Positions 24,050 through 35,308 of a DNA stretch of 64,000 bases are shown here, piece by piece. The notes below the pieces were generated by a model, which saw only the letters and a list, made by a program, of their open reading frames with translations, was not told the DNA's origin and made no database searches. Each line of letters begins with the position of its first letter. The stretch's first letter is position 1. The translations under genes were made by a program, and so were the position numbers. Origin of the DNA: Galbula dea (lineage: Eukaryota > Chordata > Aves > Piciformes > Galbulidae); the NCBI GenBank assembly GCA_013399015.1, contig VWZX01002271.1, positions 310,001-374,000 on the forward strand, in the 5' to 3' direction.

Positions 24050-26696
24050 TCTGAGCTTTCAAAGGGCTTCTACTTTTCCATTTTGATTCCACCAGAAATG
24101 CTGCATCAGGGGAAAAAAATGGAACATCATCTTTGCCAAGAAACTTCCTCAACTTGGTAACTTTACTCCAAAAGCATTTGTAAATCATAAATCCTTTAAA
24201 TACCAGCCCCTGACCTAATTCTGCCTGTGAATGCACCACTACAGCTTTGGCAGACACCTCCTCTTCTCTTATTTCTGATCATTTTTTCTAGGTGCCATGG
24301 GGATTGGGCTGTGTTCTCCCATCCACCAGCCTCACCAGAGATGTTCCAGCTTTTTTTCCCTCCTCCCTACACCCTCTGTGAGCTCCTCCTGTTTTTGCCC
24401 CAGTTGTGAACCTAGTGTGGAAAAAGCATTTATTTTTTCTTTTCTATGAGCCTGTGCCAGCCTCTGAGAGAGAAATGTGATGACTGAGGATTGCTGTAAC
24501 AAAGGCAATTAGAAGTCTGCTGCATATGCATTAACTAGACTATAGAAGCCTAAACTGAAGATGTTAGGAAGGGCAGCCCATGAGGATGCTGAAGGAGAAG
24601 AAGCATGGCAACAGCTAATTTCCAATCCAGCCAAGCTTGAAAGAGGTGTGTTCTCCTTCATGAAGTTAAGAAAGAAAGAGCTATAAAACCCCTTGACTTG
24701 ACCAAGCAACAGTCACTTCCTCTCTGGCCTATCCTTAGTTTTACACCACTCACCAGAGATAACTTCACTTATCTTTGTGAGATAACAATTATTAACCAGC
24801 TTAAAAAAAAACCAAAGCACCAACAAAACCAGATAAAATATCTGCTCTGAGGGAACAGTAAGTGTCTACTTCAGTCCTGTCCCTGCAGCAGATAACATCA
24901 CAGTGCCACCATGGTAAGAACAGCAATAAATCACTGACAAGAGATCAGAGTTACATGTTCTAAACTCTTTCATTGCTACTAGGAAATTTGATTTTAATTG
25001 AAGATGTTCACAGCTTTTCCCATTAAAGGTCAGATCATTTCAAGAGCAAAATACTGAAGACTCTTAACCATCCTCTTGGCTTTCACAGGGCTCAGCTGAC
25101 TCATGTTTCATGTCTGTCACATCAGGTTATCCATGATACCAAAACAAAAAGACACTAAAAAGCAAGTTTCCTTTTGGGTGAAGTTATCTCCTACCCTGTA
25201 ACTCCTAGGTCTGGTCCTGAGGATTACAGGAACATTAACCCTTTCTGTTTGTAAGAGAAATATTCACTGCAGAACCCAAAGGTAGAAGGTGAAACTCTGC
25301 TCCATCCCCCCATCAGGTTCCAGAAACCTCTTTCTCCTGACATCAGAACATGAACTTTACAATAACCTTGATATTTATGGCTGGAGACCTTGGTCAAGAG
25401 AGGAATAGAGACCATCTACAAGATAAGGTGATCTCAAGACACTTTTGTTTCAACAGTGTTAGAATATATCAAATTGCCCTTATCTTGAGCCTGAAGGCTC
25501 TGCTGAAGTCCAGCCAGGGCTGGCATTCAAGGAGCAGAGTGGGCAAAGGAGGTTTTGGGGTCCTTGATGTGTTCATGGGAGGATTGGGAGGTGTTGTTGA
25601 TCTTACTAATTTTAATATTGACACAATGTTAGTTATAAAATATAAATTCAGGCCTTAATAAGACTTTGCATTCTGAGAAAGGCCTGAGGAGTGTCCTGGG
25701 GAGCTGAACCCCTCACTGCTATAGATTCATATGGCTGAGATTCCCTGCTGAACTCTAAAGAATGATTTTTAAATCCTGAGAGAGTGAGGATTGGAAAGGA
25801 CAAAGGGAACTGTGATTTCTACAGGGAGGTTTCAGTTCTACTTTCTTATCTTCTTGCTCCTCCAAACCCCTCAGCCTTAAAGATTCTGTGATTCTCTGTG
25901 GGACTTCCAACACAAAGGTGCAGTTGCTTATTTACCTTGGCATTTTGCTGACTTCTGAAGGACATGCTCCCATCAAAAGCCCATGAAGTTGTATTTTACA
26001 CAGATCCCATGTCACTTACCCTCCCATCAAAAATCCCCCTCCTTCCCTGAAAAATGGGATCTGCAGCATTCAGCAAACCTGTTGCTCTTTGGGAGTAAAT
26101 GAGGTTCCAAAGCCTCTTCTAAACACCTGAGGAATGTTACTGATATCCCAAGATGATGCACACTTAAAAGACAGATCTCTTAACTCCCACATTTAATATT
26201 CTGAGCATATTGCAATGCCTACAATTCTCCTGGTGAAGTGAAACAAAGTGGCTATGTCTTTGGAGGGAAGTGGTTGGGTGATTGATTGATGGAATAGAGC
26301 TAGCAAAAGAAATCCTTGAGAATTAGCCTAATAAATGCAAGAAATGAAGTACACCAGTACCTGGTGTTCTGACACAGGTCAAGAACTTTGGAATTTGCTT
26401 GCAGTTCTTCCACCAGGTTTGGCCATGCTAGATCTACATTTTGTTGCACTTCTCATAAATCATTTTTTTTCCCCTTTGCTTGTAAAGCAGAAAGATGGAA
26501 GAAGAGATTCCCCTGGTGTTGCTGCTACAGGATTTACTTGCTTCAAGACAGAGCTGCTAAAGCCAGGATGGGGGTCATTGGAAATGCATGGACCACAGCA
26601 CAGTTGTGTTAAACCCATGTGGGTAAGAGGAGGTGTCAGATTGTCCCTGGGTTGTGTCCCTCCATGGAGCACCTGGTCCATCACTGCTCTTCAAGG
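24050..26696. other. Unique non-coding DNA
   Basis: Chance open frames up to 125 codons occur (26335-26712), the last partly in a CR1 tail. No domain, splice pattern or further repeat is recognised. Confidence 0.5.
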
Positions 26697-26750
26697 TGAC
26701 AGTTGGACTTGATGATCTTAGAGGTCTCTTCCAACCTTAATGTTTCTGTG
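26697..26750 (+). mobile_element. CR1 LINE 3'-end fragment
   Basis: Terminal CR1 block in sense orientation: TGACAGTTGGACTTGATGAT, CTTAGAGGTCTCTTCCAACC and TTAATGTTTCTGTG. Only about 54 bases remain. Confidence 0.8.
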
Positions 26751-27029
26751 CTTTCTGCTACATTCCTCCTACAGCAACAGCAGTATTCATGGAGGAGCCC
26801 AAAGGGACACCTCACCCCATGCTCCACAAGACCATCCCAACACATCTATTGCAGCCTTGGGGTCCTGGGCACTGGAGGGACAACTTGGCTGCTTGCTGAA
26901 TGATATGGCATGGTATCTGCTGGACAATCTGAACTTAAAGCTCTATATAGGCTTAACTAACAAGGAGACCTGGATTTGTCCTAGCTCCCCAGCAGTGTAA
27001 CCTCCTACAGGAGGTTAGGACAGCAAGGG

Positions 27030-27434
27030 TGTCCTGTTTTGCCAGGACAGAAACCTCATCCAGCCATGGGCTGCAGGCCATTAGCAGCTTGGGGTCAGGC
27101 AGAGCAGCTGGCCTGAGTTGTCTCATAGGTGTATCCCACTTCATGAACATCATGATCAGTATAAAAAGGGAAGTTTGGTAAGGAGAGAGGGTTTCCTGCT
27201 GCTGCTTGGGTTGCTGCTGTCTCTGCTCCTCATCCTTCTCTGAGGACTGCTTTCCCATTCATTGTGGCCACCATACATTGGCTGGGCTGAGGATAAATTT
27301 GTATATTTATTGGTATTCATTTGGCTGCTTTCTTAAATCTGTTTTCATTTCAGCTTCTGAGTCTCCTCTCCTTTTCCCAATTCCCCTTCTCTGCTGGGAA
27401 GAAGTCACAGGGTGACAGAATTTAACCCAAAACA
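27030..27434 (+). mobile_element. Solo LTR, avian ERV type (copy A)
   Basis: It starts with TGTCCTGTTTTGCCAGGACA and ends near TTTAACCCAAAACA. The body aligns along its whole length with 33404-33820. Shared landmarks are the GGGCTGCAGGCCATTAGCAG block, AGGTGTATCCCACTTCATGA, GAACATCA, a TATA box (TATAAAA at 27160-27166, followed by AGGG), TCCTCATCCTTCTCTGAGGA and CCCCTTCTCTGCTGGGAAG. The promoter order (CATGAACATCA then TATAAAA) fits avian ERVL-like LTRs. No primer-binding site follows and no gag or pol frame is present, so it is a solo LTR. A palindrome (CCTCCTACAGGAGG) lies just upstream at 27001. Confidence 0.75.
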
Positions 27435-28438
27435 TGTGGGCTAAATGCAGACAAAAGGTCACACAGTACCTCTGAAGGTTGTCTCCTGCTAGCACAGGTG
27501 GCTACAACATGTAATTCCTTCCCTTTCAACAACCAATGTCATTACCAAGACTCACTGTGCATCAGCAGGTGGCAAGAGCAAATATCCAGAACTGCTGCTG
27601 GCTGAGGTGTGAATCCCAAACACCAGCATTTGCATTGATGTGTAATAGGTATTTAATTTTTTTCAGCAATTAGACATCACCTTATCCCTTTCCTTTTTTC
27701 CTGCAACAATTGTGCAGTTCTTATGTCAGCTATTCTTTGGCTTATGTCAATAATGTAGAAGCAGAGTATTGCTTTAAGGAAAAAAAGAAAAATAAATCAA
27801 AACACATCAGCAAATAAGATAGAAAAGAAAGGTGCAAACTCTAAAAAGCCTGGAAAAGCTAAGTTTTTATTTTACTCTACAGCTATCAACACAAACCAAA
27901 ACTAAATTATTTTTAAAGTTCAGCTATTGAACTCAGGAAGAAAATCAAAAGTGCTTTCCCTGCTGTTCTTTTCAATATTCACTTCATGTTTTATTTGGAA
28001 GTTAGATTCATCTCCACTCTAAAATGTACTCTGCTTTTATCTTAAGCATTGCTCTTTCCAAAGGAACAAAGAATATTTCTTATCAGCATCTTCCTGCTGG
28101 ACTTCCTAATGCATTTGATTTCCAGCTATTAACCTAGGAGCCCTACATTCACAAGCACTTTGTGGTTTTGAAGACCCTACAGGTTTAGGAGTGTATGGAC
28201 ATCCTTATAAAGATTATAATTTTGTTGTACTTACCAATGTTTATCAATATCCTCTTGGCTCCTGCCTAGAAGATGACTAGAAGATCAGCAAGTCCAACTT
28301 CTGCATGTCTCTGTGTTCCTCCTGCACTGCTCTTTGCTCTCCATGAGCCCCTCAGAACAGTTTCCACAGCACCTCACATTATTTTAAGGCAGAATTATCA
28401 TGTTTTTGTCCTCTGCTCATCACATGGAGTTATTATAG

Positions 28439-28667
28439 GATCCCAGCATGGTTTGGGTTGGAAAGAACCTCTGGGGATCACCTAGTCCAACCAGGGGTAC
28501 CCAGAGCAGGTGGCCCAGGCTCAGCTTCAGCTGGAGTTGGAATCTCTCCCCAGAAGGAGACTCCACAACCTCTCTGGGCAACCTGGGCCAGGTCTCCAAC
28601 ACCCTCACAGCAAAGTTCTTTTTCTTCTTATTCAGGTGGAACCTCCTGGGTTGCAGTTTGTACCTGT
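28439..28667 (-). mobile_element. CR1 LINE fragment, subfamily A
   Basis: An antisense CR1 copy. It shows TCCCAGCATGGTTTGGGTTG, GAACCTCTGGGGATCACC, GGAGTTGGAATCTCTCCCC, CAACCTCTCTGGGCAACCTG and GGTGGAACCTCCTGGGTTGC. Its 5' truncation point lies on the right, facing the oppositely oriented CR1 at 28720. Several 68-110 codon frames over it are by-products. Confidence 0.9.
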
Positions 28668-28719
28668 TAGGAAAGCATCTTCTTGGAAACAGTTGCAAGA
28701 ATCCTCTCAAATGTGAGCT

Positions 28720-28819
28720 GTGGTGCCTGGGAGATGCTTTAGTGGTGAGCATGGTAATGTGAACTTAACAGTTGGACTTGATGACCTCAGAAGGCTTCTC
28801 CAACCATAACAATTCCATG
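28720..28819 (+). mobile_element. CR1 LINE 3' fragment, subfamily B
   Basis: Sense-orientation CR1 tail: GTGGTGCCTGGGAGATGC, TTTAGTGGTGAGCATGGTAA, AACAGTTGGACTTGATGACC, TCAGAAGGCTTCTCCAACC and ACAATTCCATGAAG. With the preceding copy it forms an inverted pair whose 3' ends point outward, separated by about 50 bases. Confidence 0.87.
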
Positions 28820-29459
28820 AAGTAAAAATGTCTTCTTCCAGGTTCTGTTGTCCATCTGAAATTAGCAATCTCATGGCAAGGATGATGGTGGAAGTGGATT
28901 CAGAGCAGAAGAGAACACCTTGAACCATACCAACAGCTGGGGTTTGGGACGATAATGCATGGAGACATCAACACAGAGCCCCAGCTCCCCTTGCTCTCCA
29001 AGGCTGCTGTTGACTTCAGTTATAGCTTCAGTTAAGAACAGAATATCTCAAGGAAACCTCAGTAAACATTTCTTTTCTGTCCCAGGCTAATTTACATCTC
29101 CTTTCAAATCCTTTGCAAAGTTTATAATCAACTTTCAGATCAGACTGCCATGTTTTCCTTCAGCTGGGACATCCCCAGCTGAACAGCATGGCATTCCTTT
29201 GGCTCTTTAGGAAACTTAGGGTCAAAAATCTGCAGGATTCTTCTACTGCCTAAAATCATAAAGCAAGTTGCTAACAGTTTTCAGTGACAACTCCATGTTT
29301 TGTTCTTGCAGCATATTTTTATAAGAGTTTTGCAGAGAATCCAATTAACATAAATGTGCACTTAACAACATTGCCTTCAAATACCAACCTAAAGTGTGTT
29401 TATTTGGTTGGGGTTCTGGGGAACATTCAATTCCTTCCCTAGCACATGGCCCTGGTGCA

Positions 29460-29565
29460 GCAAAGCATTGCACACACACTTAGCTTCAATCACACTTGTA
29501 AAGCTCTCTGCTTTCAGTGGGATTTAAGGGTATGCTTGAAGGTAAGCCTGGAACTAAATGGTTTC
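29460..29565. repeat. Possible ancient palindromic amniote repeat, decayed
   Basis: The run CACACACTTAGCTTCAATCA, then TTTCAGTGGGATTTAAGGG and ATGCTTGAAGGTAAGCCTGG, recalls a palindromic repeat common in reptiles and birds. In that repeat AGTGCTTAACTTTAAGCA-like arms flank a TTCAGTGGGA centre. Here the arms are heavily mutated, so the assignment is tentative. Confidence 0.25.
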
Positions 29566-30970
29566 TTGTATTGAGCTGCTACTCCACATGCACAAGCAAG
29601 GAGATCTCAAAAGAATAATGTATTTCTTCCCTGATCCAAGTAAATTAAGGGAAAAAAAAATATATTCTTCATGATATGTTTGATTCAACAATAAAGCACT
29701 TGTAATAAAACACTGTGTACAGTATCAGCCTTGCAAAGTGTGAGCATACTTGCTGTAAGCAGACAAATTCTATCAATAAAACTCTTTTCTTTGGAGCAGT
29801 TTGCCCCTTGCAGCTGTCAGGATGCAGATCCTTGGCTGGAAAAGCCTTTCCATGCTGCTCTTCTGGAGGCTGGATTCAGCCATCAACCTGGTGCTGGTAT
29901 TATTCCCATAAAATTCCTTCCTCCAAAGCATGATGCTCTGCTACTTCTGGCAGTGAAAAGCAAGGAGAAATATCATCTTATTTATTGCTTTCTTCTGCTC
30001 CTAAAATCAAATAGCCATGGACCAGAGCACTTTTGTGTCATAGAAGGTTATTTGTCTATTAACACAAACACTGATACATAGCAAATATATATATTAGTGC
30101 TTTGGGGGAGTCTCTGTGTCTCTATTCTTTAGCACATGGGTTTGGATTCAATTTTGGATTGCTTCCCCCAAAATATCTTCACAATTACTTAGTAAATTTC
30201 AGATTCAAGGCAAATCTTGAAATTGGACATCAAATACTCTCAGGCTTAATTTAGAGTGCACATCTCAAAGCAGGCACAATTCCAATTAGCTTATTAGTTT
30301 CATAGATTTTCATTCTCTTGGCATGTGATACCAGGAATCACACACAGTTTCACACCTAACAGCATGTCTGCCTAGATATAGTCAATCAACTCATCATTTG
30401 CATTTAAAACTGGAATAAACCCTTCACATTTTCTCATTCCAGATCCCTATCTGTGTGCATTTGTGCCTTTTATATACACCTTGCTTGAACTCTGGATGCA
30501 CAATCATGTGGGAAAAAATGTGAAACATCCAGAAGCATTCATATTTCTGCAACAATACTTTATCTGCACAGCCCATTATGTTGAAAACAGGGGAAGAGTC
30601 ATTTACCTCCACAGCTATAAAGTCTGCATGGCTATAAAATCTTATCAAATAAAAGTGCATTGTCTTGTCTCTGGAAATTCTGTTAGTCCATAATTCTTTC
30701 CAATAATTTACTGTTGTTAGCATTTACAAGTGAAAAATAAAGAATATTCTGGGTTAATTTCATTATGTTTAGTTTGCAGTTGCTGAATATAAACTGGCCC
30801 ACAGTGAATGCTGAACTGTAGGGAGCTGAGATCCAGAATGGGGGAATTCTTTCAGCACCTCTGATTTCTGCAGGTTTTGGCAGCATATTTAGCCAGGACA
30901 GGAACCCTGGGTGACTGCACTCATGTGCTTCTTAGTTTATGGTCAGAAGCTGCCTTTGTTTTGTTGACAG

Positions 30971-31059
30971 AGAATCATAACATCAAACATAGAATCTTAG
31001 AATAATTATGTTTGGAAAAGACCTCTGAGATCATTGAGTACAACCAGCTACCCACCACA
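30971..31059 (-). mobile_element. CR1 LINE 3' fragment, subfamily B-like
   Basis: Antisense CR1 3' end. The left edge carries two tail-like units (AGAATCATAAC, then ATAGAATCTTAGAATAATT). GTTTGGAAAAGACCTCTGA and GATCATTGAGTACAACC follow. Homology breaks at about CCCACCACATCAGCATC, directly against the sense-oriented CR1 starting near 31070. Confidence 0.8.
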
Positions 31060-31069
31060 TCAGCATCCC

Positions 31070-31482
31070 TGAGAGGAGGAAAGGCTGAGAGCCCTGGGGC
31101 TGCTTAGCCAGGAGGAGGGCAGACTCAGAGGGGAGCTGCTCAATGCTGGGCAAGAGCTAAAGGCTAGGGGCAAGAGGCTGGGGCCAGACTCTGTTCAGTG
31201 GTGCCCAGGGACAGCCCAAGGGGCACTGGGCACAAACTGGAACTCAGGAGGTTCCAGCTGAGCAGGAGGAGAAACTTTTTTGGTGTGAGGGTGTTGGAGC
31301 CCTGGCCCAGGCTGCCCAGAGAGATTATGGAGTCTCCTTGTGTGGAGAGGTTCCAATCCCAGCTGGAGGTGATCCTGGGCACCCTGCTGTGGGTGACCCT
31401 GCTTTAGCAGGGGTTTTGGACTAGATGGATCTCTAGAGGTCCCTTCCCACCCCATACCATGCTGGGATTCAGGGATTCTGTG
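31070..31482 (+). mobile_element. CR1 LINE 3' portion, subfamily A
   Basis: Sense-orientation copy of about 410 bp. It begins at GAGAGGAGGAAAGGCTGAGA and runs through GCCCTGGGGCTGCTTAGCC, GACAGCCCAAGGGGCACTGG, AGGAGGTTCCAGCTGAGCAG, GCCCTGGCCCAGGCTGCCC and the TGGAGAGGTTCCAATCCCAG block. The tail is GGTCCCTTCCCACCCCATAC and GGGATTCTGTGAG. It closely resembles the 9168-9712 and 13846-14480 copies. Confidence 0.93.
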
Positions 31483-33403
31483 AGTACTAGCAGCATGAGC
31501 AAGTTGGAAACCTGAGTTCATGTTTCTACCTAATTCCTATTAGAAGCCACTTTCCAAGTGAGCTAAATTTTTATTCACTGACATTTTCAGGTGGAAACAA
31601 ATCTTCTGCTTTCACTTCTTATACAGGAAAACCTCTCCCCAAACCACAGGGCTGGCTCCACCACACAGCTCCTGCCTGGCTCTGAATGGCTTCCCCTGCA
31701 TTGCTGAAACACTCTCAGTGTGCTGCCTTAAGATTAGTGGACACTGTGCCCAGGCTGTGAACTCCAGAGAAATCCCAGAACAGCAGCAGGAAGAAAGCAA
31801 CATAAGCTCAAGCAGAAGGTCTCTGTTTATTGGAAAGCCACATACTAGATGCTTGAATGGCTCCAGGGTAACAAACTGCTGTACCTGCCTCTCCACACAT
31901 GCAAGATCAGAGAAGCAGATGCTGCCCTGACCTCTATCCCTTGCATTAGTGTTGCTCTACTGCTCTGTTGCTGCTTGTGCCCCAATTATATTGCTACATT
32001 TATTATTCCTGTTTAATTCCATTACTTGTGTGTGGTTTCTAGGTGACTGGGAAAAAAATTGGATGTGGGTGTGACATATTCTGTCATTTTTCAGGGTTTC
32101 CAGTTCCTATATTCCCATCACAGAAAGCTGCAATTTCTGCTCTTAGCAACTTTTAGGTCATAACCTGCTTAGCCATGTCATCTGCCTGAGACCTGCTGCC
32201 AGTGTAACTGGGCTCCATGACCAGCCCAAAGGTATGACCAGGGTAAAGCCCAGATATTCCTAAGAGCACTGAAATCTGAACACAGCCTGGGCATGCTGCA
32301 GAAGGTTTGCACTGAGGTCAAAGGTGTGAACTGTGCTGGTGAACCCTTCACCAGGAAAAAAACCAGCCTGGCTTGGGTGAAAGTGTTTTGCCATCAAGGT
32401 CTCTAAGAGTAATGGAGATTCTCCTGTGTTCCCAAGGTTTTTGCATCTTTATGTTACCAGCAGAAATACCCTAAACACAGGGAAAAGCTGCAGTGCTGGT
32501 GTCTGTCAGGACCTGAGGACCATCACCCGGCAAGGTCCAGATGTGAGATGCAGCCCAAGCAGTCCTAGAGCATTCACAACACTGTCTCTAAACATCCTCA
32601 GATACTCCTGGGTGGTTTCAGAGCAATCCTACCAAAGCCATTGAGGAGATAAAGCCCCAAGGGATTCCTCAAGCAGAGAAAGACCAACCACTTCTGTCTT
32701 CTCCATCCCTTGGAAAGACATCTTGCCTCACAGGGAGCAAGTGGTCCCTCAGGGGCAGGGGTGGAGAAGGCCACCACAAGGGACAACAAGGAGGTAGAGA
32801 TGGAAAATATTTGACCTCAGCAACAGCTTCCAATGGTCTGTATAATGCAGGCAGACCCTAAACCCCCTAGCTCTGAGGTACCTGCCAACCCTTTCTCCTA
32901 AGGAGGAGCCTACTCCAGGTCTACACTACAAGCAACGTAGGCTTAGTTTGACAACCTTACTGCTCTTCAGATGGTTCTCACAGGTAAAGGTGTAACTTGG
33001 CCTCCTCCCTGCCTTTTCTTTAGTTGGTTGTATGAAAATGCAGTGTTTGAAAAATGTTTAACTGTAAAAAGAAAGGAATTCATAAAGGTAGGAACACATT
33101 TGCTTGTTGGTAGTTTCACTCTACAACATCTATTTCAAGCCAAGATACACTTGGAGGTTTACAGATGTTTGTGGGCCATGCCTTAAGGAAGAACTCTTTA
33201 CTATAGATATGGAAATTAAGTTATTCTTTGCTTCTCAAGTCACTTCTCACTGTTTTTAGCTAAAGATGAAACAGCAGACTTAGTAAAAGTAGCAGTTCCT
33301 AAGCAAGGAAGTTTGCTTTGTGAAAGGACTGGTTCTACCTAGCAATGGAGGATTCATCAAAGCCTGGGACTCTGGCTATCAACAGATATGTATCCTGAGG
33401 AGG
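31483..33403. other. Unique non-coding DNA
   Basis: Only scattered 60-94 codon chance frames. No named repeat was recognised. Confidence 0.5.
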
Positions 33404-33820
33404 TGTCCTGGTTTATTTGGGTCAGAATTACAGGGCTGCAGACCATTAGCTGTTTGGAGTCAGCCAAAGCAGCTGGGCTGACCTGGCTCCAGGTGTATCC
33501 CAGCCCATGAACATCACACTTAACATAAAGGGGTTCCTCCCACCTTGGCTTCTCCTATTCCTTCTCCTTTTGTTTCTCTGTATTCTTAGAGTTTCTTGGC
33601 CATCATCCTGCTCCTGAGGACTGCCTTCCTGTTTGTTGTGAGTACTGTACATCCCCTGGGCTAAATATGACTTTTTATACTTTATATTGGTATTAATTTG
33701 ACTGTTTCATTAACTCCATTTCAACCCAGGGGTCCCCTTCTCCTGATCCCCTTCTCTGCTGGGGTTGGGTCATGGGATGCTAGAGCAACTGCTAGAGTTC
33801 AGCCCTGGCTATGGATTGAA
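33404..33820 (+). mobile_element. Solo LTR, avian ERV type (copy B)
   Basis: It starts TGTCCTGGTTTATTTGGGTC and ends near CCCTGGCTATGGATTGAA. It aligns with copy A (27030-27434) through GGCTGCAGACCATTAGCTG, AGGTGTATCCCAGCCCATGA, GAACATCA, a mutated TATA box (AACATAAAGGGG near 33523), the CTGCTCCTGAGGACTGCC block, TTTATATTGGTATTAATTTG and CCCCTTCTCTGCTGGGG. It is clearly diverged from copy A, so the two are separate insertions or a very old pair. No internal retroviral reading frames are seen between or beside them. Confidence 0.75.
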
Positions 33821-34964
33821 TGTAGGCAGTAGGCAAAAGGAAAATCATTAAGCTTGCAGCATTTGATGAAGTGCACAGTGAAAATTAAGAGATAGGAGGA
33901 AGACTTCTTCCAGTCTGCCAGTAGAGGCTTTTTGTGTGCTTCCCATCCACAACTCCAGGACAGCACAGAGTGGCTAAATTCAACCTCTTAAATTTCTCTT
34001 GACCCTTTAATTAAGGAAATAAATTGCTGCCAGCACTGACTCTGGTTTGAGTTCTGCTTTGGAGAAATTATGATTTACTTTCCCTACCAGGAACACAGGA
34101 TTTCCACAACATTCCCAGGTTTGTTAGCCATCCACATCAAGCAGTGCACTGAAAGCTGAATAGCACAGAGCACAAGAGCAGATCCACTTAAATTCCATGA
34201 GGTTTTCTTCCCTTTTCATTCTTCTAAGGCTTAAGAAAGAGTTCTGTGGCATTTTTTGCTCTTCCATGAGCTCCTTCCTGCAGATTCCCCTCATATTATT
34301 TAGGGCACATAAAACATGTGCATAGACCACACAGTAAATGTGTTTTTTGAAGCAGCCTAGCACCCAAATGCAACTCTAATAAGGCACCAATTAGGTAGAC
34401 ACTTGCTGAAATCAACTCTGCTGTTTCACTACTGCTTGTTTCTCCTAACAATTGGTTAGGATGATTAAAAACTGATCTCTCTGTAGTAATGGAGGTAGTG
34501 CTCCTAAGAAAACATGTCATGGAAAAGCTTCTTGAAGCATGCATTCAGCTCTCTTAACTACTGAATGAAGCAAGAGCCAGAGGAATCCTCATCAGTTACA
34601 ACAAAAATCTAGGTGACCAGCAGCATTGTTATTAATCCTAATAACAATGATAGCAGATAATTTCTTCAGCTCCATTCCCAGGTCCCCAAGAGATTCAGCT
34701 GCCCTTTGAAAATGTACCAAGTTTCAAACCCTGTGGTCTGAACTCATTACAAATAACAATTCCACTCAGATGCACCAGACTATTTCTTTTTTCATCCTTT
34801 TTTTTATACCATTAATCCCTGACTAGTGCCAGAGATGTGCAAATGTGGCTAAGCCTCTGTGCCAGCCATCTGTTGAGTAAAGCCCAGTGCCAGCTGCTTA
34901 GAGGGCTGCAGGTAAGAGCAGGGCTGCAGGGAAAGCATGGGAACTTAATGCCCATTTACACAAC

Positions 34965-35308
34965 CACAGAGTCATTATGGTTGGAAAAGAGCTCTGAGAT
35001 CATCCAGTCCAACTGTTCACCACCATGCTCACTAGTAAGTTGTGCCCCTCAGCACCAGACCTACAAGGGTTTTGAACTCTTTAACCCTCTTGGTGATGAA
35101 ATTCTTCTCAGTCCCCAGTCTGAACCTCCCCTGGTGCAACTTGAATCTATTTCCTCTTGTCCTAGCACTTCTTCCTTGGGAGAACAGGCCAACCCCCACC
35201 TCACTCCAACCTTCTCTCAGGGACTTGTAGAGAGTGAGAAAGTCTCCCCTGAGCCTTCTCTTCTCCAGACTAAACCACCCCAGTTCCCTCAGCTGCTCCT
35301 TTCAAGAC
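34965..35308 (-). mobile_element. CR1 LINE 3' portion, subfamily B, internally deleted
   Basis: Antisense CR1. It shows CACAGAGTCATTATGGTTGG, AGAGCTCTGAGATCATCCAG, TTCACCACCATGCTCACTAG, then (after an apparent loss of the CCAGGGATGGTGACTCCACC region found in sister copies) TTCTTCTCAGTCCCCAGTCT. CCCCTGGTGCAACTTGAATC, TTTCCTCTTGTCCTAGCAC, GGCCAACCCCCACCTCACTC and CCTTCTCTTCTCCAGACTAA follow. A 158-codon plus-strand frame overlapping it (34837-35313) is antisense to CR1 and not a gene. Confidence 0.92.
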
